Source: Aphrocallistes beatrix (taxonomy: Eukaryota; Porifera; Hexactinellida; Sceptrulophora; Aphrocallistidae). From it: DNA of 64,000 nucleotides. Shown in pieces: positions 12,401-24,335 of the stretch. The notes below the pieces were generated by a model that searched no databases, was not told the origin of the DNA, and saw nothing but the letters and a program-made list of their open reading frames with translations. The position numbers and the translations under genes are program-made. Location of the stretch: positions 3,410,001-3,474,000 of the forward strand of contig OY725503.1 in assembly GCA_963281255.1 (NCBI GenBank), in the 5' to 3' direction. How positions within the stretch are numbered: position 1 is the first letter of the stretch; every line of letters starts with the position of its first letter.

Positions 12401-15400
12401 CTACGGTTAAAGTAAGAATGTCAGCTCTCAAAACAAATTTGTAGAGTCAGACAATATTTTCATTTTGAGACGCTTGCAATTGATTTAAAATGAGTTCTGC
12501 AATTGATCAATTTTCGATGGTTTCAAGCCAACTAACTTTGCAGCTGATCAACAATAGGGCTAATCCTTATTGGAATAATATCAAAGCAAGCTATTATAAG
12601 CTGTATTATTAAACCCCTGCAATTTCGTTGGTTACAGACTTTTGTTTTGTAAATAACTGTTCATTCCAGCCAATCTAATTTATTTAGAGAGAGATTATAA
12701 CTTTTTTTTATACAGGTATGCATTGAGGTAGGTCTGCAGATTTAAGAGGATTTTAGATGTTGTTCTACGAAAAATTACGTTTCCAATGATACCAAATTCA
12801 GTTTTATACTATTTTTCATGTAGTATGACTTATTTTAGAGCTTCAATGCCCCAACTATGAACGAATAATCATGGTCAAACCATTTTATTCAAGTCTCAAA
12901 ATTATACTACATCCCTGGTCAATATAAAATTGTCTCGGAATTCTACGTAAAAGAATCAGAATAATTATGTGATACTTGTAGTAGTGACAACTTAGGCAAA
13001 TACAAATGTCTGCAAGCCACGCAACGTAAAAAGGAAAGCTTGCTTGGTTACTTAATAGATTTGTTTGTTCACAGGCAAGAGACTGTCAGAGCTAGGATAC
13101 ACTAACTTGACAGCTCTAGACCTCAGCAATGAAATGCTCACTCAGTGTAGAGACAAGAATTGTTACAAGGAATTCATTCAGAAAGATTTAAACGAGGACA
13201 GCTTGGAAGCTTTTTCTAACTCTTTTGATGCAGTAGTGGGAATCGGAATTTTCTCAAAGTGAGTTGCCTCGTTTTGCGGTTGAAATTTTTGGCATATTAG
13301 TAGCATATTACTTTCAGGATGGGCATGTGTTCACTAAAATTAATCTAGTTACGTATATGCTTATTTATACAAAATTATAATTACTTTGGGTTTTACAGTA
13401 AATATTCATATTTTCACACCTTTTAATACTACGTAGTTGTATTTAAAGTCACCTGATGAGTTCTCAATGGATTGTACGTACATATATGACACAAAAAATA
13501 ATCGAAAATCTATTAAGAAAATTGAGGTGATGTGTTATAATATAAGTAACCAAATCTAAGCAATCTATTAATTGTAAAATATACATTGGGCCATGCAGTT
13601 AGATAGCAGAGTTAATAGCGACAGGGTCCACATCACATGAACTAATTAAATCCAGTTAATTTTTACAGGGTTCCAAAACGTCAGCAAAAAATTGTTTCCG
13701 GTAGAAATTCTACAGTTTGCATTGCACCCTACACCGATGCTCCTGAATTCAAATTCAAAATACTTGTATATACTAGTTTCATACCAATCATAATGCAAGA
13801 TCTTGTGCTAGTTTTTCTATCGTCTAGATGGCTGGTTAAAGCATTGGCAATGGACAAACTTGTGAGTTGCACGAAGAAAGGTGGCCTGATTTGCTTCTCA
13901 TTTGGTGTGTCCCATTTCGAGCCACTCGGCTTCAAGGCTAAAGTGGATCAGCTGATTGAGAGTGGTAAATGGAAACAGATAGGATTCGAGGAGAATGACG
14001 TCCGTTACTTAGAGAGTATGAAGATACCAGGACACTATGCTGTCTATCAAGTCATCTGATACGCTCTGAGGAAATCCTACTTTCTTTAGCTTAGTTCATC
14101 GCACTACTTTTGGCTTCATTTAGTTTGTAGTGAAATCAAATGTAACTAACTAGTATATTCTATGTTTAAACTTATTTATCTATTTCTTTCACGTTTCGTC
14201 ATGAAAAAAATTGTTATGGTCTAATTTAACTGGTGTGAAAATGCTGCCAAAAGCGCCAATTGTGTCTCAACGTTCTGGAATCCTTAACAAATTTCAAAAT
14301 GGATTCCCTGTAAATTAAATTGCCAAACATTTCGGCTTCTAACAGGCCAAACGCGCTGGGAATATTTCCCTATCAAAAGCAATAAACTTTATCTGGACGA
14401 AATTAACAATAGTTTATGTGTATTTGTAATGTATTACAGCTACGTAAGTATATTCTAATAACATCCATAAAACACTCCTACTAGGATTGCCACTATTGAA
14501 TCGATGTGATCAATGGACATACGGGAGGCTATGAGCCTCTTTCCCAGAGTTTAAGAGCTACTGAATTGAATTTAGTGTGTGTGAAGATTTAGGTGTAAAT
14601 TTGCCATTTTTCAATACATATCAAGTTAAAAATTAGTCGAAAAATCTATATTTCTACCAATTAATATTGAGATCGGTTAACTGGTTAATCGCCCTGGACG
14701 AAACTGAAATAACCGAGCCCTAAAATCGGTTAACCAACCCCAGCCCTGCTTCAAGATTTGATCACGCGTGATGTGTGGTATATGTTCTTGGCGTTTGAAA
14801 GTCAGGGAGACAGTAACACTTTGGTTTGAATTGAAGAAATTTATTCTAATAAGTTGATGTACTATCATCAAGTTTGTAATAGGTTAAATGTGTCTGAAAA
14901 CTGGGCAAATATATAGTATATATGTACTACTTGTATATTTATAGTACCTTGAGTTCTCCCAGCTCTAAGGTCATCTTCCCCTCTAACTGGTTGGCTTTAA
15001 TCAGGTCTGCTCGTAGTCTAGCATTTTCTAGCTCCAGTGTCTTAGCAGTAGCCTCCGATTTGTCCTTCTCGAATCTTTTATGTTTCAGATCGGCTTGAAG
15101 CTGTTCATACTCCTCTAAGGAAGGCAGTTGGTTCGAGGAAGATAACTGCTTACTAATGCCTTGCAAGAGCTCTAGAATGTTCTGTTCCAGTTCTGATCTC
15201 TTCTGAGTCTCTGAGGACCAAGCTTCTTCGTAGCCATCCATGAACTGTTTCATGTCAGTTTCTTTCTTCTTCATTTCCTGGTACTTTTGATGTTTATCAC
15301 TGTTAGCCTGAAAGGAACAAATAATTACGAATGCTAAACATATTTGACGAAAAATTAGTTTAAAATATCCAACATTCGTTCAAAGATTGAGCTCCATGCC

Positions 15401-18400
15401 TAGAACTATAACTCACCTCTTCAATATCCTTCTCCACCTGTGCTACATCAGCTTGCATAGACTGGACCTGTTCCTGTGCTTGTGTCAACCTCTCCTGCAG
15501 TAGCGTGATTTCATGGTTGTCCTCCTTCACACGTCTTAACAACTTCTCTCTCTCTTCTTCAGGAGTTAGCTTGGACCGATCTTCAGCCTCTCTGAGTAGT
15601 GCGCTTCGTTTGCTCTCCAACTCATGTAGCTGCGTCATCAACCGCACCGCATCTGTCTTTACATCACTGTTGTGAATCTATAATGGTTTTATGCCGTACT
15701 TATATCAATAATCAGGAAAGAATTGTCGAGAGACGGTGGTTCTGAACTACATACAGTTCAATAGCTATCTCCATGACATAATACATATAAGGCCTAACAG
15801 TAACTTGCGGATTTTGGACTAGGGATGCGGTAGATGGTTGAACTAATACATAGTCTGCCTAAATCATTAACCACGCATAAGATACATGATAAAATTTATA
15901 AATTAGCAAATAACTCAAAAACCATCGAATTTGGGCATACGAATTGTATTCTTACTGAATAGGAAGTATCCTATTGCTTATCGGATAAGTTCGAATAATT
16001 TAAATGCTTAGAAACTATAGTTTCCACGATATAGTATCAATTGACCAAAATGGTTTTTCATAGCAACGCAGGAATGTCTCAGCATTCCATTCAAAATTTC
16101 AAAATTTTTCGAATCCATCCTCAACTTGGTTTTACCAGAAGATTTGATGTCAATAATGCTTCAAAGTATGTTAAAACAGTTCAGAAAATGAACAATTTGG
16201 TACGAAATATAGCTTATTGCGCAACAGGATGATGACTAATCATGATCTTCTCAACGAATATGAATGTTTTGATACCATATTTATATAGCCAATAGACTAC
16301 TTCCTATTAAGCGGTAATATAATTTAAACGTCAAATGTCAATTCTTTACGAGTTATTAGACAACAAACGCGCTTCGCTTGCTTGTGCTGCGCGGCTTGCG
16401 GACACTGCGTGTCCGCAGAGTCGCCCTGCGGGCGCCTAGAGATACTCAATCTAACCTATTCTGGGATTTTTTTAACTTCATATAAATATTTTAAACAAAG
16501 GTTAACAAAAAATTTCTCATATCGATCCGAAAATATCTAGCCTATTTTTTTGAATTTGTTTACTTTATGTATCTATCGTGAACAAAAGTAAATAAATTAA
16601 TTATCAAATCTACTCGAAAATATGATATTCGAAATCTACACCCCTGAAAACCCCATGTCAACCGTTGAAAGCTAGTTTCTAGCATATTTTTGAGATTTGT
16701 TCACTTTATGTATCTATTGTAAACAAAAGTAAACAAATTAATTTTCAAATCTACTCGAAAATATGATATTCTAAATCTGCACCCCTGAAAACCCCATATC
16801 AACCGTTGGAAGCTAGTCTTTAGCATTATTTTCAAAATTCATCAAATGGTGTGAAAATATGTATATATAGTAGGTGTGAAAATATCCACATAATTTTTTT
16901 ATTTCAATAGACTATAATACATTTAAGATATTAAACATAAGCTGTAGCTTTGAAGTATTATTAATAATGACGATCTATTGGAGTGTCGTACAATAATTTC
17001 CATTGTGATAGTGTAGTCATTAATTTTGTATAGAAAAGGTGTGAAAAATTGTTTCCCATTATTTTTGCAGAGGTGTGAAAATTTCGCTTAGATCTTAGAA
17101 CTTAATCGTAGTCATATCATTTGACACCTACATGCCAATTTTCATATCTCTACGACTTGCCAATTCTTCAATCAATTCGGACAAACAAAAAACAAAAAAA
17201 TCCTAGCGTTTTAATATACACTCGAACCTCTCTTATCCGGGCAGTGCCGGACCGGAGGGTGCCCGGGTAACAGAATTTGCCCGGATATCGGAGGTTCGGA
17301 TAAGAGTGGTGCCCGTAACTCAGAAATCAACTTGAATAGCAGTTTATAGTGTACTGTCAATTCGTATAATGGGTGAGTTTAAACAATATCTAGTGCCCGG
17401 AACTTAGAGGTTATCAAAATTTGAGTTCTGGATAAGAGAGGTGATTGTAAAATAGATATTCTATGAAGGAAAAGAAACTATTCCATTGCGATTGATTAAT
17501 ACATTTTAAGCAGTATTTACCCCTGAATATATTAGATGTCGCAATTATCTTCCAAATTCATTATCAAAGTTCATTAAATAATATTACATGATAATGATTG
17601 CTGGAATTGTGGTTAATAATTGACTTGAAAATAGGACAATGCATATTGACTAAATGTCGAAAGGGCTGTCCGGTTGAGAGAGGTGCCCGGATATCGGAGG
17701 TCCGGATAAGAGAGGTTCGAGTGTATAAGATATAATTATTTTATAATTATTTTATAATTATTATATAATTATTATATAATTATTATATAATTATTATATA
17801 ATAATTATAAAATAATTATAAAATAATTATATAATAATTATATAATAATTATATAATTATTTTATAATAATTATACAATAATTATATAATTATTATATAA
17901 TTATTATATAATTATTATATAATTATTTTATAATTATTTTATAATTATTATATAATTATTTTATAATTATTATATAATTATTCAAGCGCGCTTCGCTTGC
18001 TTGCGCTGCGCGGCTTGCAGACACTACGTGTCTGCAGATTTCCCCAGTGGGCGCTTGCGGATATTAGAGAAACAATACGTCGCTTTCCTGTTTTATACTA
18101 AGTACGCTGGATTGTCATTTGTCTACGGTTACATTTATGAAATCAGAACTGTAGCAGAAATTTTGTTTCGTGATAAATATAATTTACTTCGTATTAAGTC
18201 AACTAATCCTGAATGTAAGCTCAATTTGAATACACAAAGTTCACATTGCTAAAGATTATTATACTTAAATAATCAATTCCAGTCCATGTCGTTAAAAGTT
18301 ATTTTATGATCGAATTGATTGATCGTAGCATATAACACACTCTAATTGTTGTTAATAATCAAATTATAGACTCAAAATAGCAGTATTCAATCATTTATAT

Positions 18401-21400
18401 GAAATAGAATCGTGTGAATGGCATTATAAAAGGCTGATAATTGATTGGTTCTCACATAAACCAATGAATTTCAATCACAAATAGTCCTTTGGATTGTAGG
18501 CATAAGTCACTACTATTTTATTCCAATGTATTTGCATTATAAAATAATCGAATTTGATTGGTCAGCACATTTTGTCACCTATCTCAGCGAGGTGCGAACA
18601 TTTTGCTTAGATCTTCGAACTTAATCCTAGATTCATCATTTGACACCTACATGCCAATTTTCGTAGCTCTACGACTTGCCAATTCTTCAATCAATTCGGA
18701 CAAACAAACAAACAAACAAACAAAAAATCCTAGAGTTTTAATATATAATATTTATAATATTGGTCACATTTGGTAATTGTCAATAACTCATAAACCATTG
18801 ACTTTAGAAGGAGGAGCTTGCAATTGGTCGACTCTTGTAGGTATCCAATTGTTTGACAAAGGTTTCATCTATGAAGCTACACTTTTTCACAGGTTATCTA
18901 AAGTGTTTAAGCAAGTAGTCCGCGATGATCCTCTAAGATGAGCGGCACTTGAATCTTATAAAAGTTTAGAGGCTACATCGAATTTTTGGAAATGATACCA
19001 TTATCACAGTTCGGTATTTATTTCAAAGGTGAGATACAAGTAGGTTGTGATGTTGGAATAGTATTTTTCTCAGATAAGATGGCTACTATACTCTCTGAAG
19101 TAGAAGACGTGTATTTCGATGGTACATTTTACACAGTGCCATCTCAGTTTTATCAACTTTGGACAATTTTCGCATGCTTCCAACGCCACCAGTTATCCAC
19201 TGTACTCTGACACTTAAGAATGAAGAACTCTACACTGCTATTTTAGCGAAAGTTCATTCCTCAACTAATACCTATCCATGGGATATCTGATTGGAAAAAG
19301 GGGGCTAGAAATGCTGTGAAAAAACAGTTTCAGGGTATTTTCTTAGAGGTTGTTACTTTCATTACTCCCAAAGTATTTTGCGGAAGGTTCAAAAATTAGG
19401 CCTATCCAATGTCTACCATTCAAATCAAAATTTTCGAACACAAATCAGGGCATTTATGTCTCTTCCATTCCTTCCTGCTGAACAAATTCTCTCAATGTAT
19501 AATGTATAATCAACTTGAACTGGAAGATATCTTGCTTAGTGCAGATAATATGGCAAAACTTACCACCTTAAAGAAGTATATGAGAAGACAATGGATCAAT
19601 GGAGTTCCTACCATGTACCAATGAACTGCCAACACAAAACAAACCCAACAATGGGCAGAGAATTATCACGGTCGATTAAAAGGGGACATTATAGCGTCTC
19701 ATCCACGCATATGGTTGTTTATTGAGGTCCTCAATGTGTCCTTAATTAAACCGCCTCTGAAAATCACTAAATTCGTCATAAATATAACCTATTGTGCAAT
19801 CATAGGATGAATAATCGAAATTTTAGCAACGGATTTGGGTACTTTGATACCATACTTATATATGCTGGTAGTACATTCCTAAGCTCTATTATGGGTGGTT
19901 AATGGTTTAAGACAACTCATGCATTAGTTCAACCATCTTCTACCGCATCCCTAGTCCAAATTCCACAAGTTACTGTGAGGCCTTATATGTAGTAGGTCAT
20001 GCTATCGCATTTTCTCTGATATGCTCACTTTCTTCTCATTGTTTTCTCAATGAAATTTTACTATGGGCCAAATCCCAATTTGAAGATAGTCTCATAACAA
20101 AAAAGGTTTCTCTTAGTACAAAAATTATTCTCCTTCTAGCATTCTTGAAAATTTTGAAATAATTTGAGTGCATTACTCCATTTTTTGAGGAAGTAAATAA
20201 TTTGAAAATAGTTTAGGAGCGATATGGGACTCATGGGAGTGTGCGCTTACAATTCGAGAGCCCTTAATGCTCTGGGTATACGTATTTTTCCTGTAGCAGC
20301 TGTTTAGATCATAAGATATTATAAATGTATGAAATCTTAATGTCACAGTGCGGATTTTGAAAAGTGGTGCCCCCACCGAATGTGGCTGCCGTACCAGTTT
20401 CGAAACTCTGTTTCACATTATTTGACTTTCGACGGTATCCTTCGGGGGAGCAAAAACTCTTCTTTAAAATTATTTTCGTACATAATGGATGTAGACCATT
20501 AATTGTGAGAAGTTCCAGTGAAAACAACTTTACCCGCGATTGGCGAGGTGTTTTGTTGCGTCATTTCCGGTTTAAGTCATTTTGGGTGGGGAAGCCATAC
20601 GAGTTTGGGGTCTTACTATAAATAGAAAAAACACTAAGCCAACCGCAGGTTTTAATTAAAAGGACAAGTTGTAGTTGTTTCACAATCTGTTTCAATATAT
20701 TATCTTAAAAATAGCACACAGTCGAAGTCAGGGGAGGGGGTTTTTTAGTAGTACCTCTGTTTATCCTCCGTTTTTTTTTATTTTTTTATCGCCAAGCCTG
20801 TATAAACATTGTTTTGTTCGTTGTAGTAACTCCATTACAAAATTAAACGCATAGACTATGAAATCAATTGGACAAAAGTCGACTTCGACTGTACTAGTCT
20901 ACCCATCTTACCATACGTTACCTATAAATATAAAAATGTCGTGTTCCCAATAAGATAATGAATCACTGGATTAATAATAAAAGAATGCGATTAATATATT
21001 GTATCAACTAGATAACTCGATTTGTAACGGATACTTTTGCCTACTGATCGATAGTGTTCCCAGTCTCATTGTCCGTGCCATCAGAACCACAAAACTTCCA
21101 GACAACACAGAGCATATGGAGATTTGGTATGATATCTTCATATTAGTGAGTTGGGGCTGTCCGGACACCATGGGACCCGCCCCGACTACGCCACTGATGG
21201 AAAGCCATATGACACCTGGATCTGATTAGTTAGATCACATCTAGTAAGTATATTTAATCTATTGAGTAGTACTAGATTATATTTCTTTGTGGTTTTTTTA
21301 CGATTCTCTGTTATTTCCCATGAAAATATGCTGACCTAACCATATTAATCCTCTACACTACAACTCAATATGAATTAGGTTAGAACACACAGATCACTTT

Positions 21401-22280
21401 CAATGTATTCTAATTAACTCATCGATATAGCGTAATCAACTACCTCTTCCTCATACTTGCGAGCTAGCCTCCTAGCCTTCTGCAGCTGCTCTTCCTGTTG
21501 ATCAATGCTCTGCTGCTGCAGTTCTATCTCTCTTCTCAGTTCTCTGTACTTATCCTGATCTGACTCCTCTAACAGCTCCACCACTCTCTCTGTCTGTTCT
21601 CTTTCCTCTAGCATCTGCTGCTCCACCAGCCTCACTTCTTCTTCCTTTCTCTGACGTTCTGCAAATACCTAAGCCAAATACGAGATTAGCACATCATTAT
21701 GTCTAACAAGTTGGATATAACAAATGATCCGCATTAATATCTACTGTGATATATGCATGCAATATTATACACACTTCAGATTACATACCTGCTCCAGGAT
21801 CATAGACTCTCTCCTGTTCTCCATCCGCACAGCTTCACACTCCTGCTCCACATCCTCTATCCCGGACCCGGTGCCTACCCGTTCCATTAGCAGGTTGTAG
21901 TCGCTCATATCTCCTCTCAACCCGGATATCTCCGTGGCTAGCTGCTGAGCTCGCTGTTCGTATAGGACGTAGTTTGCATTGTCTTCTTGGTACAATTCCA
22001 ACTCACGGTTTATCCTACCTTTCTCTAAACTCAGCTCTTGGATCTTTCCTCTCAGCAGTCCCAGGTAGTAGGTCCGGTCTTGCACCGATCGCTCAGGTCC
22101 TAAGCCCTTAGCCGCTGTCTTCATGCCGGTCAGACCCTGCTGTGTAACTGGACGGTCTGGAACTCGAATGTTAGCCCGGCTTCCTGGACGCAGTGGGGGC
22201 ACTCCCCCTAGGGCGCTACCCTGGCGGCGAGTCGAGCCTGGACGACCTGCAAGACCATTCGGTCCGATGCCGCTAGACAT
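9445..22280 (-). CDS. IFT74: Intraflagellar transport protein 74, five exons
   Basis: Exons (minus) 22280-21789, 21668-21444, 15677-15417, 15307-14948 and 9831-9445 join with every intron in phase 0, giving 574 residues against about 600 in human IFT74. Role: coiled-coil subunit of IFT-B, paired with IFT81, carrying cargo in cilia. Seen: basic, Gly/Arg/Pro-rich N-terminus, the conserved RPVTQQGLTGMKT block, YYLGLLR, long coiled coil, EEREKLLRR, and C-terminal LERKWQH...NFAMEEFIA and DYQPI motifs, all characteristic of the family. The start at 22280 (MSSGIG) is preferred over an upstream in-frame Met because the basic N-terminus begins there. The last intron (9832-14947) contains two opposite-strand genes, a mariner transposase and a METTL27-like gene; the second intron (15678-21443) contains a MULE-like element. 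Confidence 0.95.
10408..11499 (+). mobile_element. Mariner transposase, apparently intact ORF (DD34D)
   Basis: A 363-residue open frame starting MASKESDSIIEQR, with an N-terminal helix-turn-helix pair, then GDETW (first Asp), HDNARPH (second Asp) and SPDLSPCDFW (third Asp). There are 34 residues between the second and third Asp, the mariner signature. The WVPHK/YSPDLSP block is also present, as WIPHKL in this copy. No stop or frameshift interrupts it, which suggests recent arrival. I could not confirm a pair of terminal inverted repeats: a possible right end (AACGGACAACCTTGG, 11551-11565) has no clear left partner. The frame stays open upstream to 10180, but that part lacks transposase character. 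It lies inside an IFT74 intron, 148 bp upstream of the methyltransferase start. Confidence 0.9.
11647..14059 (+). CDS. METTL27-like SAM-dependent methyltransferase, three exons
   Basis: Exons 11647-11926, 13075-13258 and 13828-14059 join in frame to 231 residues. Seen: YDEQASYYDELY near the N-terminus, motif I VLDAGAGTGLVGK split exactly by intron 1, acidic loop ALDLSNEML, FDAVVGIG (motif IV) and KKGGLICFS (motif VI). This is the class I fold, and order and spacing match METTL27/WBSCR27, a small vertebrate family with uncertain substrate. Splice sites are GT-AG. It lies wholly inside the last IFT74 intron on the opposite strand, so transcription of the two genes could interfere. A possible polyadenylation signal AATAAA is at 14381-14386. 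Residues facing the substrate are not clear enough to predict what is methylated. Confidence 0.88.
14060..14947. other. Rest of IFT74 intron 4; hAT-end fragment
   Basis: 3' region of the methyltransferase gene, then AT-rich sequence. A short piece at about 14672-14748 carries inverted GGTTAAC words and ends CCCAGCCCTG, resembling a worn hAT-type terminus. No other gene seen. Confidence 0.4.
16364..17730 (-). mobile_element. Helitron-like element, family B, interrupted by a 505-bp MITE
   Basis: The 3' hairpin island begins at 16364 and the 5' TCTTATATATTAAAA word is found split across the MITE at 17219-17723. Removing the MITE and one TA restores the family start exactly, which dates the MITE as younger. 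Confidence 0.75.
17219..17723. mobile_element. 505-bp pogo/Tc1-like MITE, TA target
   Basis: Perfect 22-bp-class inverted ends CACTCGAACCTCTCTTATCC, flanked by TA (17217-17218 and 17724-17725). Internal repeats of the GCCCGGATATCGGAGG word lie near both ends. No transposase. Confidence 0.92.
17731..17982. repeat. ATAATTAT-type microsatellite, about 250 bp
   Basis: Consists almost wholly of 8-10-bp units of the TAATTATATAAT/TTATAATTAT kind in both orientations, so it can fold on itself. It lies between two Helitron-like termini. Confidence 0.95.
17983..18745 (-). mobile_element. Helitron-like element with unrelated interior
   Basis: 3' hairpin island at 17983-18060. The 5' part, with the CAAACAAA microsatellite, CAATTCTTCAATCAATTCGG and worn start, is at about 18590-18745. 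The 530 bp between is unlike family A or B; it has an 83-residue open frame (18001-18252) with no recognised product. This could be captured DNA, or two solo ends. Confidence 0.55.
18986..19735 (+). pseudogene. Broken MULE transposase
   Basis: Pieces in different frames carry the MULE/FLYWCH-element transposase order: VYFDGTFYTVPSQFYQLWTI, LKNEELYTAILAKV, SDWKKGARNAVKKQF, GCYFHYSQSILRKVQKLGL, then WAENYHGRLKG and HPRIWLFIEVL. At least three frameshifts or stops separate them, so no functional enzyme is encoded. It is the probable source gene of the 4.2-kb element around it. Confidence 0.85.
20002..21443. other. Rest of IFT74 intron 2, no gene seen
   Basis: AT-rich. A short segment at about 20577-20640 (AAGCCATA...ATAAATAGAAAA) resembles one at about 12240-12285, pointing to an unclassified dispersed repeat. 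No exon or RNA gene recognised. Confidence 0.4.
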
Positions 22281-22465
22281 TCTAATTAAATGCAATGTAT
22301 AATGACTAGTTAAGAATGTAATGGACACTTTGATAAATGAATATTAGAGCTATTATCAACCATGACAAGGTCTCATACGTTTGAACTGTGCATGTATAAT
22401 ACTGTCATCTCTCGTTAAAGTCAAAATCTCGACCTCGACTGCACTTCGTAAAGTAGATAATAGTT

Positions 22466-23461
22466 ATGGAGATACCTGTTAGCATGAATCATCCTGGTGA
22501 AAGAAATATTATGGATTATTTCCAATTAATTTCTTCACTATCAGTAATTATCATTGAAATCTTAATTTAATACTATCAGATGGGAAAAATATCTAAACAT
22601 AATAAACCATTACAACTAGAGTAAGCACATATTGATTAAATAAATTTCCAACCCTAACCTTTGTTTTTAAAAGATTTCTGATTCAATATATTTCTACTTA
22701 TAATTTAACCTGTGTCATATCATTTCATTCGGCTCGTAATCATAATATCAAGGTTCATGGGCAAGATGATCAGTTGATTGTTATTGCAATTAAATACTAA
22801 GTTCCTCCAAATGTAAAATTTTCATTGTTACACAACAATTTAATTTTATCTATATCTTCACCTAAACACTTAAGGGATTTGGAAAATTACAATTATCTGT
22901 TAAGTAGGCATTTTTGTTTTTTGTATGGTTAAAAGTGGGATTGAAAGTATCAAAATTGCCAAAACGAATTTTCATCACGACATGTTGTGGAATTGTTGTG
23001 GAACATATAAAATGTATCATTTCTCAAACTCACTTAAACACAATTCTAACTTTTCGGTAGAAGGTACATTACGTTAATTTACAATAGTTAAGAAAGTCGG
23101 CTACTTCAAGACGAATATTTTCAGGCGTTATGGCATTACGCGTATTTTATCAGAAATTAGTTGTACTCCTGGCCATTAATGGTATAAAAATGCAATTACT
23201 AAGTTTTTCTCACATCAAAACCCCCGAATATTATGAATAATAACCAATTAATGCATGGACTGTTTTTGTCTACAAATGCATATAATGTTTTATTTCAATC
23301 AATTTTCTGTGTTTATAGGTTTCAAGCATGTGCTAGCAATGTTACCACAAACATTTACTAAACTTAACAAGAAGATAATCGTAATGGAGATACCTGTCAG
23401 CATGAATCATCCTGGTGAAAGAAATATTATGGATTCTTCCTAATTAATTTCTTCACTATCA
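22466..23461. repeat. Diverged direct repeat pair, about 0.9 kb apart
   Basis: The 78 bp at 22466-22543 recur with few changes at 23384-23461 (core CATGAATCATCCTGGTGAAA). A third, weaker relative lies near 26556-26600. Neighbouring words (CTAGAGTAAGCACAT) repeat too, so larger units were duplicated. Open frames in them are short and broken; the origin is unknown. Confidence 0.7.
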
Positions 23462-24335
23462 CTTATTATAATTTCAAAGAAATTTACAGCTAGAGTAAGC
23501 ACATTAAATAATTCATCAACTTTTCTGTAATTCCAGGTTCCTTAATAGATACTATATGCTCCAATTACTAAATACAAGTCATTCCAATCCAGTGCACCTG
23601 TTTAGATTAGTGGCATATAGGGTTGTAAAGGGTGAGAAACTTTCCGGGAATATTCCTGGGAATTTATAAGACCTAGAAATTTTCGGGAATTTTTTTAATT
23701 TTCGTTTTTCTTTAATAATACACCATCATACATTAAATTTGGCAAGTAGATATGAAAAGTCCATCTAATCTGTATCTCGGATACGATTTTCCAACCAGCC
23801 ACAATTTTTGTATTCAATATTTTGAATTGTCATGTCATTCACAAGAATCTCAAGATTCAGAACAATTATAGCAGGGTTGGCAGGTTTTGTCCATGTGGTA
23901 AAAACCATAGTGGTAAAAACCGGTAAAAACCGTCCTGTTCAAAACCTCCTGACTGGACAAAACTGGTCAAAACCTAATTATAATACTAATGCATGTTACT
24001 TCTTACTTGTATATTTTAATAAGATGTATATAAATATGCTGAATACATAATTGAATCAATGAGCCTTCCTCCTTGTGTCATTTCAAATTGGTCAATTCAA
24101 ATAAGATAAACAATCTGCACGATAGTATTCAATTTAAATAATATCACAAATGCTTTCGATAATTATACCCCTTTAGAAAGAGCATATGTACGTATACTTT
24201 ATTAGAATTTAATTGGTTGAACCACACATTTTATCACTTACTGTTTCATTGTATACGTAGTCAATAGTATATTTCCAACTCAAAATAAGATATCTTAACA
24301 AATTTTATACGTTTTCAGTTTCTTAATATTCAAGG

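Larger units (their letters stand above)
15773..20001. mobile_element. 4.2-kb MULE-like DNA transposon with long inverted ends, decayed
   Basis: The two ends match as inverted repeats: ACATATAAGGCCTAACAGTA at about 15785 and ACATATAAGGCCTCACAGTA read inward from about 19998. The resemblance runs inward for several hundred bases with many substitutions and gaps. A broken MULE transposase lies between them (18986-19735). Two Helitron-like copies, a pogo-like MITE and an AT microsatellite have inserted into it. Exact ends and target duplication were not resolved. The whole lies in an IFT74 intron. Confidence 0.65.

Noticed and set aside
17219..17723. tRNA-like GGTTCGA words
   Set aside because: They are part of the MITE inverted ends; no cloverleaf or A-box spacing. 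No tRNA gene was found anywhere in the window.
17731..17982. Replication origin or regulatory array
   Set aside because: Simple AT microsatellite; nothing beyond base composition supports such a role.
19986..20001. A 9-bp target duplication for the MULE-like element
   Set aside because: Bases outside the two ends do not match convincingly; the ends themselves are too worn to place exactly.
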